Counted from the first letter of the stretch, positions 16,605 through 26,017 are shown. The stretch is DNA of 64,000 nucleotides from Chlorobium sp. (GCA_028277485.1 JANQGE010000057.1:1-64000), one strand, 5' to 3'. Made by a program: numbers and translations. Notes: generated by a model not told the origin, from the letters alone.

Positions 16605-16644
16605 TTCGGGCCGGCGGGCTACTCTGCCGGCCCGAAAATATTTT
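16605..16644 (+). terminator. Intrinsic terminator after the second pstS
   Basis: TTCGGGCCGGC / GCCGGCCCGAA perfect stem with a 10-nt loop and an AATATTTT tail. It lies between the binding-protein gene and pstB and could act as a partial terminator that sets a high ratio of PstS over membrane components. Confidence 0.8.
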
Positions 16645-16756
16645 ACTTTGCAGGATATATTTTCGAACTTTCGCTGCCTGACGGAAGTTGCCGGCCGGAT
16701 GATGAAGGATCGAATAATTGTAAACAGTTGTTACCACGGGAAACAATCGCAAATAC

Positions 16757-17602
16757 ATGCAAGAAGTACTGAAAAAGAAGTCCGCTGAAAAACGCATCCT
16801 GGCTCCCAGGGAAAGCCGTAAAACAATCGGGAATATCAATGTTCAGAACCCGCGAATGGTTTGTCGAAACGTTGACGTGTATTACGATGACAAGCAGGCT
16901 ATTCGAAATGTATCGATCGACATAGGGCGTAACGAGGTTCTTTCCATGATCGGCCCTTCGGGTTGCGGGAAATCAACCTTTCTGCGGTGTTTGAACCGGA
17001 TGAACGATACCATTGACAGTTGCCGGGTGACCGGTGAAATTCTTTTTGACGGCAAGGATATCTATGACTCTTCTATAGATGTTGTTCCTCTCAGGGCTCA
17101 GATAGGTATGGTTTTCCAGAAACCGAACCCCTTTCCGAAATCGATTTACGAAAATGTTGGCTGGGCCCCTAAAATCCATGGGCTGGTGGAGTCAAAGGCT
17201 GAAACGGATGAACTCGTCGAATCCACTCTGCAGAAGGCCGGATTATGGAATGAGGTCAAAGATCGCCTGGATCAGCCTGGAACAGGCCTTTCCGGAGGGC
17301 AGCAGCAGCGTCTTTGCATAGCCCGTGCGATTGCGGTCAGCCCCGAAGTTATTCTCATGGATGAGCCCTGTTCGGCTCTCGATCCTATTGCAACTGCTAA
17401 AATCGAAGATCTCATCGACGAGCTGCGGGAGCAGTATACCATTGTCATTGTAACGCATTCAATGCAGCAGGCTTCACGTGTATCCCAACGGACGGCCTTT
17501 TTCCATCTCGGAGACCTGATTGAAGTAGGAACCACAGAAAATATTTTCACCAAGCCGTCTCATCAACTAACCGAGGATTACATTACCGGACGGTACGGCT
17601 GA
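16757..17602 (+). CDS. pstB: Phosphate ABC transporter ATP-binding protein PstB, copy 1
   Basis: 281 residues. Walker A GPSGCGKST, Q-loop MVFQKPNPFPKSIYENV (the PstB-specific form), ABC signature LSGGQQQR and Walker B VILMDEPCSALDP are all present. The final segment TEDYITGRYG is typical of PstB. It energises phosphate uptake through PstC/PstA in the inner membrane. It is first in the pstB-C-A set, with pstC 21 nt downstream. A second PstB is encoded at 23025, with differences in the N-terminus (this copy has a Lys-rich start) and in the signature-region context. Confidence 0.95.
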   Translation: MQEVLKKKSAEKRILAPRESRKTIGNINVQNPRMVCRNVDVYYDDKQAIRNVSIDIGRNEVLSMIGPSGCGKSTFLRCLNRMNDTIDSCRVTGEILFDGKDIYDSSIDVVPLRAQIGMVFQKPNPFPKSIYENVGWAPKIHGLVESKAETDELVESTLQKAGLWNEVKDRLDQPGTGLSGGQQQRLCIARAIAVSPEVILMDEPCSALDPIATAKIEDLIDELREQYTIVIVTHSMQQASRVSQRTAFFHLGDLIEVGTTENIFTKPSHQLTEDYITGRYG

Positions 17603-17623
17603 TGTATCAAGCCCACAATTGTC

Positions 17624-19015
17624 ATGATGTCACCGTTAGCCCTGCTTCTGGCATTGCTCCTGCTATCCGCTGCCGGATATTTTATCGGGCGGAGAAAAGC
17701 GCTTTATGCAGCTGACAAGGCCGGCGGGCCGAACATGCTGCATTCCCGCCCCAACTATTATGGAGTACTGACCGCTCTCTGGTGTTGCCTGCCGGCTTTT
17801 TTCCTGTTTATTCTCTGGCTTGCCTTTGAACAAAGCATCATTACAAGCCTTATGGTGGCTGATCTTCCGCCCGGGCTTCGCAATCTTCCGCAGGAACGTC
17901 TCAGTTTGTTTGTAAATGACGCCCGGAACCTTGCGAGCGGAAATATCGTGTCGGGTGAGATCACCGCCGAGATGAGGGCGGCGGCGGCGCATTATGTAAA
18001 TCTTCAGGGCATAGGCAAGATGATCGCGGGCGTGACCGTCCTGGTCGTTGCCATTGCAGGTATGTTGTTTGTGCATCGTCATATAACGCCCGAGCTCCGT
18101 GCCCGGAACCAGGTAGAGAGGGCTATCATGGCCCTTTTGATTTTCTGCTCCACCATAGCGATTTTCACTACTATCGGCATCGTGCTTTCCGTGCTCTACG
18201 AAGCTGTCAGGTTTTTTCAACAGGTGCCGGTCACGGATTTCCTTTTCGGTCTTAAATGGAGCCCTCAAATGGCCATTCGGGAAGAACAGGTTGGTTCTTC
18301 AGGAGCTTTCGGAGCCATTCCGGTATTTGCAGGAACGATGCTTATCTCAGGCATCGCCATGATGGTGGCTGTTCCTATAGGGTTAATGTCAGCCATTTTT
18401 CTTTCGGAATATGCCAATAAGCAGGTTCGGGCCGTAGCCAAGCCGCTGCTCGAAATCCTGGCGGGCGTTCCCACCGTAGTGTATGGTTTTTTTGCGGCTC
18501 TTGTTGTCGCACCCGTGATTCGTGCCGGAGGTTCGCAACTGGGAATCGACGTGTCTTCCGAAAGCGCCCTTGCGGCCGGGCTGGTGATGGGAATCATGAT
18601 TATCCCGTTTGTCTCTTCTTTGTCGGATGATGTGATCAACGCTGTTCCCCAGTCTCTCAGGGATGGGGCCTACAGCGTCGGAGCTACCCGTTCTGAAACT
18701 ATCAAACATGTGCTTATTCCGGCGGCGCTGCCCGGAATTGTCGGAGGGATACTTCTTGCGGTATCACGAGCGATCGGTGAAACCATGATCGTGGTCATGG
18801 CTGCCGGCCTGTCAGCCAACCTTACGGCCAATCCGCTGCAGGCTGTGACGACCGTGACGGTGCAAATCGTTACGCTGCTGGTGGGTGACCAGGAATTCGA
18901 CAGTCCGAAAACTCTTGCGGCATTTGCCCTGGGGCTCGTGCTGTTTGTTGTAACACTTTTTTTGAACATCATCGCCTTGACGGTGGTCAGAAAATATCGG
19001 GAGAGATATGAGTAG
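17624..19015 (+). CDS. pstC: Phosphate ABC transporter permease PstC, copy 1
   Basis: 463-residue inner-membrane permease, longer than the usual 300-320 aa because of an N-terminal extension with three extra hydrophobic segments (about 1-190). The transport domain follows: GSSGAFGAIPVFAGTMLISGIAM and the EAA-like cytoplasmic loop LRDGAYSVGATRSETIKHVLIPAALPGIVGG with the conserved Gly, which docks on PstB. It overlaps pstA by 8 nt. The long form occurs in marine bacteria together with the long PstS type. The extension may contact the binding protein; that is inference. Confidence 0.92.
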   Translation: MMSPLALLLALLLLSAAGYFIGRRKALYAADKAGGPNMLHSRPNYYGVLTALWCCLPAFFLFILWLAFEQSIITSLMVADLPPGLRNLPQERLSLFVNDARNLASGNIVSGEITAEMRAAAAHYVNLQGIGKMIAGVTVLVVAIAGMLFVHRHITPELRARNQVERAIMALLIFCSTIAIFTTIGIVLSVLYEAVRFFQQVPVTDFLFGLKWSPQMAIREEQVGSSGAFGAIPVFAGTMLISGIAMMVAVPIGLMSAIFLSEYANKQVRAVAKPLLEILAGVPTVVYGFFAALVVAPVIRAGGSQLGIDVSSESALAAGLVMGIMIIPFVSSLSDDVINAVPQSLRDGAYSVGATRSETIKHVLIPAALPGIVGGILLAVSRAIGETMIVVMAAGLSANLTANPLQAVTTVTVQIVTLLVGDQEFDSPKTLAAFALGLVLFVVTLFLNIIALTVVRKYRERYE

Positions 19016-20318
19016 CGTCGCAAAGAAACCGTCAACCGGAGCGTCAGGAGGCTCAGGCCGGGAGCGCGCTATCGATATTGTCAACAGAAGACTGGCCAAA
19101 AGGTACCGGGTTGAAAAACGTTTCAGGTTTTATGGCCTGTGTTCCATTATAGCAAGCGTGGTATTTCTGGCGGTTCTTTTGACAAGTATTGTCGGTAACG
19201 GTTACACCGCATTTTTCCAGACCTACATTAAACTGGACGTGGCGCTTGATGCAACGATGCTGGACCGGGCAGATCCGGGCGGTTCGGATTATCAGGGGAT
19301 AATCAAGAAGTCGATCAATAAGCTGTACCCAGAAGTCGAGGATCGCAGGAGCAAGCGGGAGCTTTACGCCCTGTTCAGTTCCGGAGCGGCTTTTCAACTG
19401 CGGAACACTGTTATGGAAAATCCCGACCTGATCGGCACGACCGTAACGTTGTGGGTGCCGGCTGATGACGACGTGGATATGCTGATGAAAGGTCATATAA
19501 AAAGGGATGTTCCGGAAAGCGGACGGCGTTTGAGCGACAAACAGCTTGGATGGATAGACCGGCTTGCGGTTGAGGATAGGATCGAGAAAAGGTTCAATGT
19601 GACGTTCTTTACTGCCGGGGATTCCAGGGAACCCGAACTGTCTGGGATATGGGGGGCGGTCAAGGGATCGTTTTTCACGCTTCTTATCACGCTCGTACTT
19701 TCGTTTCCGATCGGGCTGGCAGCTGCTGTTTATCTTGAAGAGTTTGCCCCGAAAAATCTTGCCACGGATTTTATCGAGGTCAACATCAACAACCTGGCGG
19801 CGGTACCGTCGATTGTTTTCGGGCTGCTCGGCCTGGCTGTTTTCCTCAACTTTTTCGGTATGCCCCGGTCCACCCCTCTGGTAGGGGGCCTGGTGCTGAC
19901 GCTTATGACGCTGCCGACCATCATTATCGCCAGCAGAGCTGCGCTTAAAGCCGTGCCTCCCTCTATCCGGGAGGCTGCATTGGGGGTCGGCTCTTCCAAA
20001 ATGCAGATGGTTTCCAGCCACGTTTTGCCGCTTGCACTCCCGGGAATGCTTACCGGCACGATCATCGGTATGGCACAGGCACTGGGAGAAACCGCACCCC
20101 TCTTGATGATCGGTATGGTTGCTTTTATCGTGGACGTTCCCGGCGGGTTTACCGATCCCGCAGCCGTTATGCCGGTCCAGATATACCTCTGGGCGGACAG
20201 CCCGGAACGCGCTTTTCTGGAGAGGACATCGGCGGCTATCATGGTACTGCTTGCCTTTTTGATCCTTATGAACGCTACTGCGGTCGTTATGAGGAAACGT
20301 TTTGAAAAACGGTGGTAA
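19008..20318 (+). CDS. pstA: Phosphate ABC transporter permease PstA, copy 1
   Basis: 436 residues, again long for the family. A hydrophobic segment near 40-65 is followed by a periplasmic domain of about 150 residues (MLDRADPGGSDYQGI... to VTFFTAGDSREPE) and then the permease domain with GIWGAVKGSFFTLLITLVLSFPIGLAAAVYLEEFAP and the EAA-type loop IREAALGVGSSKMQMVSSHVLPLALPGMLTG. It forms the channel with PstC. The ATG overlaps the end of pstC by 8 nt, indicating coupling. The gene is followed by 160 nt without a gene before the second permease set. Confidence 0.92.
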   Translation: MSSVAKKPSTGASGGSGRERAIDIVNRRLAKRYRVEKRFRFYGLCSIIASVVFLAVLLTSIVGNGYTAFFQTYIKLDVALDATMLDRADPGGSDYQGIIKKSINKLYPEVEDRRSKRELYALFSSGAAFQLRNTVMENPDLIGTTVTLWVPADDDVDMLMKGHIKRDVPESGRRLSDKQLGWIDRLAVEDRIEKRFNVTFFTAGDSREPELSGIWGAVKGSFFTLLITLVLSFPIGLAAAVYLEEFAPKNLATDFIEVNINNLAAVPSIVFGLLGLAVFLNFFGMPRSTPLVGGLVLTLMTLPTIIIASRAALKAVPPSIREAALGVGSSKMQMVSSHVLPLALPGMLTGTIIGMAQALGETAPLLMIGMVAFIVDVPGGFTDPAAVMPVQIYLWADSPERAFLERTSAAIMVLLAFLILMNATAVVMRKRFEKRW

Positions 20319-20479
20319 AGGTGAATCACGGCACGCCGCGAATTGAGGTGTCCATGAGAAGATGTTGCAGTTTTGTAACAAGAGCGGCATTGTCAACTTG
20401 AGGAGGGGAGTATACATTATAAAACAAAATCAAGGCTCGTGTCTGATCGATGCATTTTTAGTTTTAACGTGGGTCCTCT

Positions 20480-21643
20480 ATGGCAGAAACAACTTTGGTT
20501 GGGGGGAAAAAATCAGAAGCCTTTGTGCTTAGCCCCGAAAAGCTGCGCAGGCAGAGAATTGCAAAGTTTATCGGTGAAGGTTTTCTTTTGACCGTAGCGT
20601 CGTTTGTCGCTATTGTCGTGCTGTTTATTTTCTACTTTGTTGCCGTTGATGCAATTCCGTTTTTCCAGCAGCGCGGTTTTGAGGAGTTTTTTACAAGCAC
20701 CGGCTGGTATCCTGCTGATGATCCCGGGGAATTCGGGGCGCTTGCCATTATTTACGGCAGCGGGATGGTGACGATAGGATCGGCGCTCATTGCCGTGCCT
20801 CTTGGCATCTCCGCTGCAATATGTCTTAGTGATGTTCTGCCTTTTTCGATAAGACAATACGCCAAGCCGGTTATCGAAATGCTTGCGGCAATTCCTTCCG
20901 TAGCCTACGGTTTTTTCGCGCTGGTGATTTTCGCCCCGTTACTGCAAAACCATGGGGGGCCTATACTGATGTGGGCATGGTGGCTGATTGCGGGTCCTTT
21001 TGTTCTTCTGGCGGTCGTTGTTGCCGGTGATCTGCTGACTTCAAGACAGACAGACGAGTCGAGACGCAAGACAATGCGTACAATGCTCACGGGAGTATTG
21101 GGTGTTATTGCGGTGGTGTTCCTTTACTGGGTAGGAAAGACACTCAATGCGATCCAGATTCTCAGCGGAACAAACGCTCTCAACGTATCGCTTATCCTGA
21201 GTTTCATGGCCCTGCCGACAATAGTCAGTGTTTCCGAAGACTCCCTGCAAGCTGTCGGGCGGGAGTTGAGAGAGGGCAGTTACGCGCTTGGTGCAACAAG
21301 AGCCGAAACTCTTGTGAGAACAGTGCTTCCGGCGGCCAGCAGCGGTATTCTGGCTGCGGTTATTCTTGGCATCATGCGGGCAATTGGTGAGACGATGGTT
21401 GTGTGGATGGCCTCGGGCAACTCTTCGCATATTCCGGATCCGTGGTATAACTATCTTGATTCAATAAGAACGCTTACGGCAACCATTGCCGGTGATATGG
21501 GTGAAGCCGATCAGGTTACCGGTTCGGCACGCTATCATGTGCTGTTTGCCATGGGGCTGTTGCTGCTTGTTTTCAGTTTTATCAGCAACCTTGTCAGCGA
21601 AAGAATAGTCATCAGGCAGAGGAAGATACTTTCCGGTGAATAG
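20480..21643 (+). CDS. pstC: Phosphate ABC transporter permease PstC, copy 2
   Basis: 387 residues with five to six membrane segments. FGALAIIYGSGMVTIGSALIAVPLGISAAICL starts the permease domain, which is interrupted by an insertion containing another membrane segment around residues 180-225. The coupling loop LREGSYALGATRAETLVRTVLPAASSGILAAVILG is intact. It differs clearly from copy 1 in length and N-terminus, so it is not a recent duplicate. It starts the second set pstC-pstA-pstB-phoU. The 160-nt spacer upstream has a TATACATTATA stretch near 20411-20421 that may be a promoter. Confidence 0.9.
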   Translation: MAETTLVGGKKSEAFVLSPEKLRRQRIAKFIGEGFLLTVASFVAIVVLFIFYFVAVDAIPFFQQRGFEEFFTSTGWYPADDPGEFGALAIIYGSGMVTIGSALIAVPLGISAAICLSDVLPFSIRQYAKPVIEMLAAIPSVAYGFFALVIFAPLLQNHGGPILMWAWWLIAGPFVLLAVVVAGDLLTSRQTDESRRKTMRTMLTGVLGVIAVVFLYWVGKTLNAIQILSGTNALNVSLILSFMALPTIVSVSEDSLQAVGRELREGSYALGATRAETLVRTVLPAASSGILAAVILGIMRAIGETMVVWMASGNSSHIPDPWYNYLDSIRTLTATIAGDMGEADQVTGSARYHVLFAMGLLLLVFSFISNLVSERIVIRQRKILSGE

Positions 21644-21671
21644 CTCCTCTCTATCACTTAACTCCTGAACC

Positions 21672-23018
21672 ATGAATCTCGGAACCAGAAAAATTCTCGA
21701 CCGATCATTTACCGTCGTTGGCATTACTTCGATTATGCTGATGGCTACAGCCTTGCTGGTTGTAGTGGTGCCGATTTTCACCGGAGGGATTGGTGCAATA
21801 TATTTCGAGGGTACGATAGAGCACAGAAAGCTTCAGTACAACGAGTTCGGAAAGGGAGATCGCGGTGCTATCGAAAGACAGATAGCCGAAACGGAACCGT
21901 ATCGAAATGAGGTGTTCAGAATTCTCGATGCTTTCGGTGACGAGATGGAAACGATGGAGCCCGGAGAGAAAAGAAACTATCTTTCCAAGTACAAAAAAGT
22001 CAGAAAGATGCTGTCCCGCCTTCTCGGACCGCTTCCGGGTGACCAAAAGCCTATTCTTTTACGTTACCAGTACGGCAGCACACGCTGGGAGAAAGCTGAG
22101 GAACTGCTGCATGATCTCATGTTTGTGACAAAGTGGGATTATTCCAATCCGGACGAGATGGCCAAGCGGTATTTTGTTCCGAGGGCCGATGAGTTTGCCG
22201 GTACCGCGCTGGCCAGCCTTTTTCTGTACTTGGAGAACAACCTTGAAAAAATGCTGCTGCCTGAGCGGACTTTCTATTGGGGGTTTCTCACCGACCGTTC
22301 GCTTGATGCACACATCTTCGGAGGCATCTGGGCGGAAATTCAGGGTACTTTTTTCCTTGCAGTTGGGGCTATGCTCTTTGCGTTTCCGCTTGGGGTGATA
22401 GCGGCCATCTACTTTACGGAATATGCAAGGGATAACTTTTTTACCAGCATCCTGCGCAGTGCCAACAGTACGCTGGCCGGTGTGCCGAGCATCGTTTTCG
22501 GCCTTTTTGGCTTGGCCTTTTTTATCAACACCATCAAGGTATCCGATTCGAAAAGTGTTCTTGCCGGTTCGCTTACGTTGGCAATCATGATACTGCCGAC
22601 GATAATCCGGGCGGCGGAAGAGGCGATTCTTGCCGTTCCGAAAACATACAAAGAGGCATCCCTGGCCCTTGGCTCGACGAAATGGAGGACCATCGTGACA
22701 GTTATTCTTCCGGCAGCGCTTCCCGGCATCATTACCGGAGGGATTATCAGCCTCGGCCGTGCAGCCGGTGAAACCGCTCCTATTATCTTTACGGCTGCGG
22801 TCAGTGTCGGTGCGACAATCGGCCTTGCCGATGTGTTTACCATGCCGACGCCGGCACTGTCCTGGAACATTTATAATCTTGCAAGTGAACACGAAGCGGC
22901 CAATGAGATCCGGCATGTTCAGTACGGCATGGTGCTTGCGCTGATATCAATTGTGCTTTTGCTTAATTTATCGGCTATATTGCTGAGGGCACGGATTTCC
23001 AAAAAATTAAAAGGTTAA
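21672..23018 (+). CDS. pstA: Phosphate ABC transporter permease PstA, copy 2
   Basis: 448 residues. One N-terminal membrane segment is followed by a charged periplasmic domain of about 170 residues and then the permease domain: GIWAEIQGTFFLAVGAMLFAFPLGVIAAIYFTEYA, STLAGVPSIVFGLFGLAFFI and the coupling loop YKEASLALGSTKWRTIVTVILPAALPGIITGG. It pairs with the PstC encoded 28 nt upstream. pstB copy 2 follows after 6 nt. The architecture (membrane segment, periplasmic domain, permease domain) parallels PstA copy 1 although the sequences differ. Confidence 0.9.
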   Translation: MNLGTRKILDRSFTVVGITSIMLMATALLVVVVPIFTGGIGAIYFEGTIEHRKLQYNEFGKGDRGAIERQIAETEPYRNEVFRILDAFGDEMETMEPGEKRNYLSKYKKVRKMLSRLLGPLPGDQKPILLRYQYGSTRWEKAEELLHDLMFVTKWDYSNPDEMAKRYFVPRADEFAGTALASLFLYLENNLEKMLLPERTFYWGFLTDRSLDAHIFGGIWAEIQGTFFLAVGAMLFAFPLGVIAAIYFTEYARDNFFTSILRSANSTLAGVPSIVFGLFGLAFFINTIKVSDSKSVLAGSLTLAIMILPTIIRAAEEAILAVPKTYKEASLALGSTKWRTIVTVILPAALPGIITGGIISLGRAAGETAPIIFTAAVSVGATIGLADVFTMPTPALSWNIYNLASEHEAANEIRHVQYGMVLALISIVLLLNLSAILLRARISKKLKG

Positions 23019-23024
23019 AAAGTA

Positions 23025-23885
23025 ATGCAGATGACTGTTGAAGAAAAAGATACGGACAAGGTCGCGTCAAAAAGTGGTGCGACTCGTGATATTTTTCTTC
23101 CTCCTGAGCGTCAGAGGGTCAGGGATGGCGGAAATCCTCATGTTATGGCAAAGAACTTCTCTATTTTCTACGGGGATTTCGAAGCGGTCAAAAAGGTAAG
23201 TGCGGATATTCTCTCAAAGTATGTGACGGCTATTATCGGGCCCAGCGGCTGCGGGAAAAGCACATTTCTTCGGGCCATCAACCGCATGAATGATCTTATT
23301 CCTTCCTGTTATACAACCGGCACGCTGATGTTTGACGGGGAGGATATATACGGCAGGTATACCGATGAAGTCCAGCTCAGAAAGAAAATCGGGATGGTTT
23401 TTCAGAAACCCAATCCTTTCCCGAAATCGATTTTTGACAACATTGCATACGGTCCGCGCCTTCATGGCGTAAAAGATAAAAAGGTTCTTGAAGAGATTGT
23501 TGAAAAAAGCCTTCGCAAAGCCGCGTTGTGGGATGAAGTGAAGGACCGCATGGAGAGAAACGCCCTGGGGCTCAGCGGCGGTCAGCAGCAGCGCTTATGT
23601 GTTGCAAGAACACTTGCCGTGGGGCCTGAAATTCTGCTGCTCGATGAGCCTACCTCGGCCCTGGACCCGAAGGCAACCGCAAAAATCGAAGATCTTATCG
23701 AGGAATTACGAGGGAGTTATACTATACTTATCGTTACTCATAACATGCAGCAGGCTTCCCGTGTCTCCGACTACACCATGTTTTATTACGAAGGTGATCT
23801 TGTGGAATATGCTCCGACAAAGCAGCTCTTTACCAATCCCCGGGATCAGGTGACGGAAGATTACATTACCGGAAGGTTCAGCTGA
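23025..23885 (+). CDS. pstB: Phosphate ABC transporter ATP-binding protein PstB, copy 2
   Basis: 286 residues with Walker A GPSGCGKST, MVFQKPNPFPKSIFDNIAYGPRLHG, signature LSGGQQQR and Walker B ILLLDEPTSALDP; it ends TEDYITGRFS. Unlike copy 1 (DEPCSALDP), it has the canonical DEPTSALDP. The N-terminal 35 residues are a polar extension. It is 6 nt after pstA copy 2 and 20 nt before phoU, so it belongs to the second operon half. Confidence 0.95.
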   Translation: MQMTVEEKDTDKVASKSGATRDIFLPPERQRVRDGGNPHVMAKNFSIFYGDFEAVKKVSADILSKYVTAIIGPSGCGKSTFLRAINRMNDLIPSCYTTGTLMFDGEDIYGRYTDEVQLRKKIGMVFQKPNPFPKSIFDNIAYGPRLHGVKDKKVLEEIVEKSLRKAALWDEVKDRMERNALGLSGGQQQRLCVARTLAVGPEILLLDEPTSALDPKATAKIEDLIEELRGSYTILIVTHNMQQASRVSDYTMFYYEGDLVEYAPTKQLFTNPRDQVTEDYITGRFS

Positions 23886-23905
23886 AAACAAAAACTCTAC
23901 TTTCT

Positions 23906-24595
23906 ATGGCGGACAGACCTGTTCATGAGCATATCAAGGATTTATCAAATTCTCTGGTTATCCTTTCCGACAAGGTGCTGAGAAACTTTACGAGCGCCAT
24001 GGATGCTCTGTTAAATCCTGAAGAAAGCTCGGGCGAGGATATAAGACTTGCCGATGGGGAAATCGATGCTTCCGAAGTCAGGCTCGAAGAGCAGTGCCTG
24101 GTGTTTCTGGCGCTGCAGCAGCCGGTGGCCAGGGATTTAAGGACTATCATCACCATTCTCAAGATAAATACCGACCTGGAAAGAATCGGCGATCTCGCGG
24201 TGCATATCTTCGAGAGGGTTCCGGATGTCGATCACCTGTTCCTTCAGGATTTCCGGTTTGAAAGGATGGGAGGGGTGGCAAAAGAGATGGTGCAGAAATC
24301 AATACAGGCTTTTGTTAACCAGGACCGTCGGCTTGCCGAAGAGGTGTGTGACATGGATGAAGATCTGGATACAATGCATCGTGCAGTGTTCAAGAAAGTA
24401 TCTGCGGAGATCAGGGATACCAGCCGGGATACCAACCAGTATATTGTCGCCATGAGTGTTTCGCGGTATATAGAAAGAATCGGCGATCATGCCACCAGAA
24501 TAGCCAGGGAGGTTCTTTATCTGGTTACCGGAGAGATTGTCCGGCATACGGAAGGTTCCTCCTTTGAAAAGCTCATTCAGTCATTGAAAGATTAA
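23906..24595 (+). CDS. phoU: PhoU phosphate signalling protein
   Basis: 229 residues made of two PhoU three-helix repeats. The metal-binding type motifs are visible in each half: LKINTDLERIGDLAVHIFER and SRYIERIGDHATRIAREV. PhoU links the Pst transporter to the PhoR/PhoB two-component system and represses the Pho regulon when phosphate is plentiful. It is last in the pst operon, its usual place. No phoR or phoB gene is in the window. Confidence 0.95.
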   Translation: MADRPVHEHIKDLSNSLVILSDKVLRNFTSAMDALLNPEESSGEDIRLADGEIDASEVRLEEQCLVFLALQQPVARDLRTIITILKINTDLERIGDLAVHIFERVPDVDHLFLQDFRFERMGGVAKEMVQKSIQAFVNQDRRLAEEVCDMDEDLDTMHRAVFKKVSAEIRDTSRDTNQYIVAMSVSRYIERIGDHATRIAREVLYLVTGEIVRHTEGSSFEKLIQSLKD

Positions 24596-24731
24596 CCCCG
24601 GTTTTATTTTTTTCTTGCAATTGACCCGTTCACTCAGCTAAATTATCACCACCTAACCGGCATAATTCACCAAAGGAATAAGAGGGAGAGCGAGGAGTAA
24701 GAAAGTGCCAGGTGTCAGGCGGGAAAAAATA

Positions 24732-24876
24732 ATCGGGGATCGGGTTTCGGGGTCGAAAGGGAATCCGTTGGCAATCGGCAATGTTAACAGATGTTGCCAT
24801 TGTGCTAACGAGCTATCATCATAGCCATACTATAATTCGATTCCCGATACCGATAGCGACGCCGAGCCCCGAAAGA
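24732..24876. repeat. TCGGGTTTCGGGGTCGAAA repeat family, copy 1
   Basis: The left end reads ATCGGGTTTCGGGGTCGAAA and the right end CGATACCGATAGCGACG followed by CCGAAAG. The same two ends recur in the same order at 61131-61231 with a different middle. The ends are partly inverted relative to each other. No coding capacity. Confidence 0.6.
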
Positions 24877-24914
24877 AACAAATAGAAATCAAGGGTTAGG
24901 TTTCGAGGTCCATC

Positions 24915-24945
24915 TTTTGCCTTTTGACCTTTGACTTTCTTGACA
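24915..24945. repeat. Degenerate heptamer tract
   Basis: Reads in 7-nt steps as TTTTGCC TTTTGAC CTTTGAC TTTCTTG AC. It is one of several tracts in the window that keep a 7-bp period. Confidence 0.5.
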
Positions 24946-25029
24946 TGGATGCTGGTTCTCATGTGAAAGCTACAGTCCTGGTGTTCGGACTCTCATGAAT
25001 TATTCCGGCTAAGTTGAGCGTTGTTATTA

Positions 25030-25142
25030 GGGCACCTCAATTGTCGTGAGCGACATGAGTACGAGGCGGACGGAGCACAGAAACCCTTTCCTATCCGGCC
25101 AACGAAGTAATCAGGGCGCACAACAAATTAATAGAGGTGCCC
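25030..25142 (+). repeat. MITE-like element, short form, with ATTA target duplication
   Basis: 113-bp complete copy exactly flanked by ATTA (25026-25029 and 25143-25146). The internal block is the short variant (AAACCCTTTCCTATCCGGCC). This copy gives the cleanest definition of the element's ends as GGGCACCTC ... GAGGTGCCC. Confidence 0.9.
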
Positions 25143-25233
25143 ATTAGTCACTGTTTAACAATCGCCCGATGCAGGCTCCGGTTTTTATGGAATTTCTTCT
25201 CCTCTTTACAAACAGCTTAGCGAATACTGAACA

Positions 25234-25989
25234 ATGCTAAAACTTTTCGGAAAAAAATCCGGTTCCCCCGGTGACAGTACGGCCAGAAAGGGGATTGAAA
25301 AAGTTGCACGTCCCGATGCTTTTACGATCAAGATCGACCCCGGTAAGTTCAATCTTGCAACCAAGCCTGCCGGACCCGTCCATGAGCAGCTTGAAACACT
25401 CAAGCAGAAGCTGACGAAGCTCTCGTCGAATGTCGAGAACAATCTGATGCTTGTTATACGTGCATCGACCAAGAAAAACAGCGACCTTGCGCAATCTGCT
25501 TTTGAATTTGACAAGGAATATATTCAGAAGGGCAAGTTCGAGGTCGAGTATCTCTGCCTGGCATACAGCTATTTCCAGGATCTTGATGAGGAAAACAGGA
25601 AGGTGGTTGACACGGCTCGCGAAATTATGCAAAAACTGGAGTCGATCGGTCAGTATGCACTCAACATTGCTGACAAAACAGAGTACATTCAGCTCGCCAA
25701 TACAGAGGTGCTGCACAAGGATGAGTATGATCTTAAGCCCATGGGGGATATTACCGCTGAAATGATCAAAAAGGTTGTGGAAGCTTTTGTGAGCGGTAAT
25801 TACAAACATGCATCCGAGACACTCGACATGATGAAAGAGGTCGAGGAGATTTACGGAAAAGCGGTTAAAAAGCTTAAGGAAGAAGTCTCCGACCCAAACA
25901 TCACCAATTCCACAGGAATTCTGTCCGTTGTCGAGCATGTGAAAGCGTCGGCGGACATATCATGTGATATTGCCCGGATGCTGCTGTAA
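25234..25989 (+). CDS. PhoU-domain protein, second copy type
   Basis: 251 residues. After a 45-residue polar N-terminus there are two helical repeats of the PhoU type: VHEQLETLKQKLTKLSSNVENNLMLVIRAS and MGDITAEMIKKVVEAFVSGNYKHASETLDMMKEVEEIYGK, ending VKASADISCDIARMLL. The two-helix metal motif (E/DRIGD) of true PhoU is not preserved, so this is a divergent relative. Its position after the pst-phoU operon, separated by a repeat-rich spacer, suggests a regulatory role in phosphate handling, but this is inference. Confidence 0.75.
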   Translation: MLKLFGKKSGSPGDSTARKGIEKVARPDAFTIKIDPGKFNLATKPAGPVHEQLETLKQKLTKLSSNVENNLMLVIRASTKKNSDLAQSAFEFDKEYIQKGKFEVEYLCLAYSYFQDLDEENRKVVDTAREIMQKLESIGQYALNIADKTEYIQLANTEVLHKDEYDLKPMGDITAEMIKKVVEAFVSGNYKHASETLDMMKEVEEIYGKAVKKLKEEVSDPNITNSTGILSVVEHVKASADISCDIARMLL

Positions 25990-26017
25990 CCTGGTTACAG
26001 TTTTTCCTGATGATACT

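Larger units (their letters stand above)
24596..25233. other. 638-nt gene-free, repeat-rich spacer
   Basis: No coding sequence is seen. The spacer holds a copy of the CGGGTTTCGGGGTCG repeat family, a heptamer tract and a short-form MITE (all listed separately), plus about 85 nt of single-copy sequence before the PhoU-like gene. Confidence 0.7.

Noticed and set aside
19053..20417. Long open frame on the minus strand opposite pstA copy 1
   Set aside because: It is exactly antisense to a conserved permease and its translation has no family resemblance, with many Arg/His/Pro typical of shadow frames.
22059..22916. Minus-strand frame opposite pstA copy 2
   Set aside because: Antisense to a conserved permease and rich in Arg/Lys/Gly; a shadow frame.
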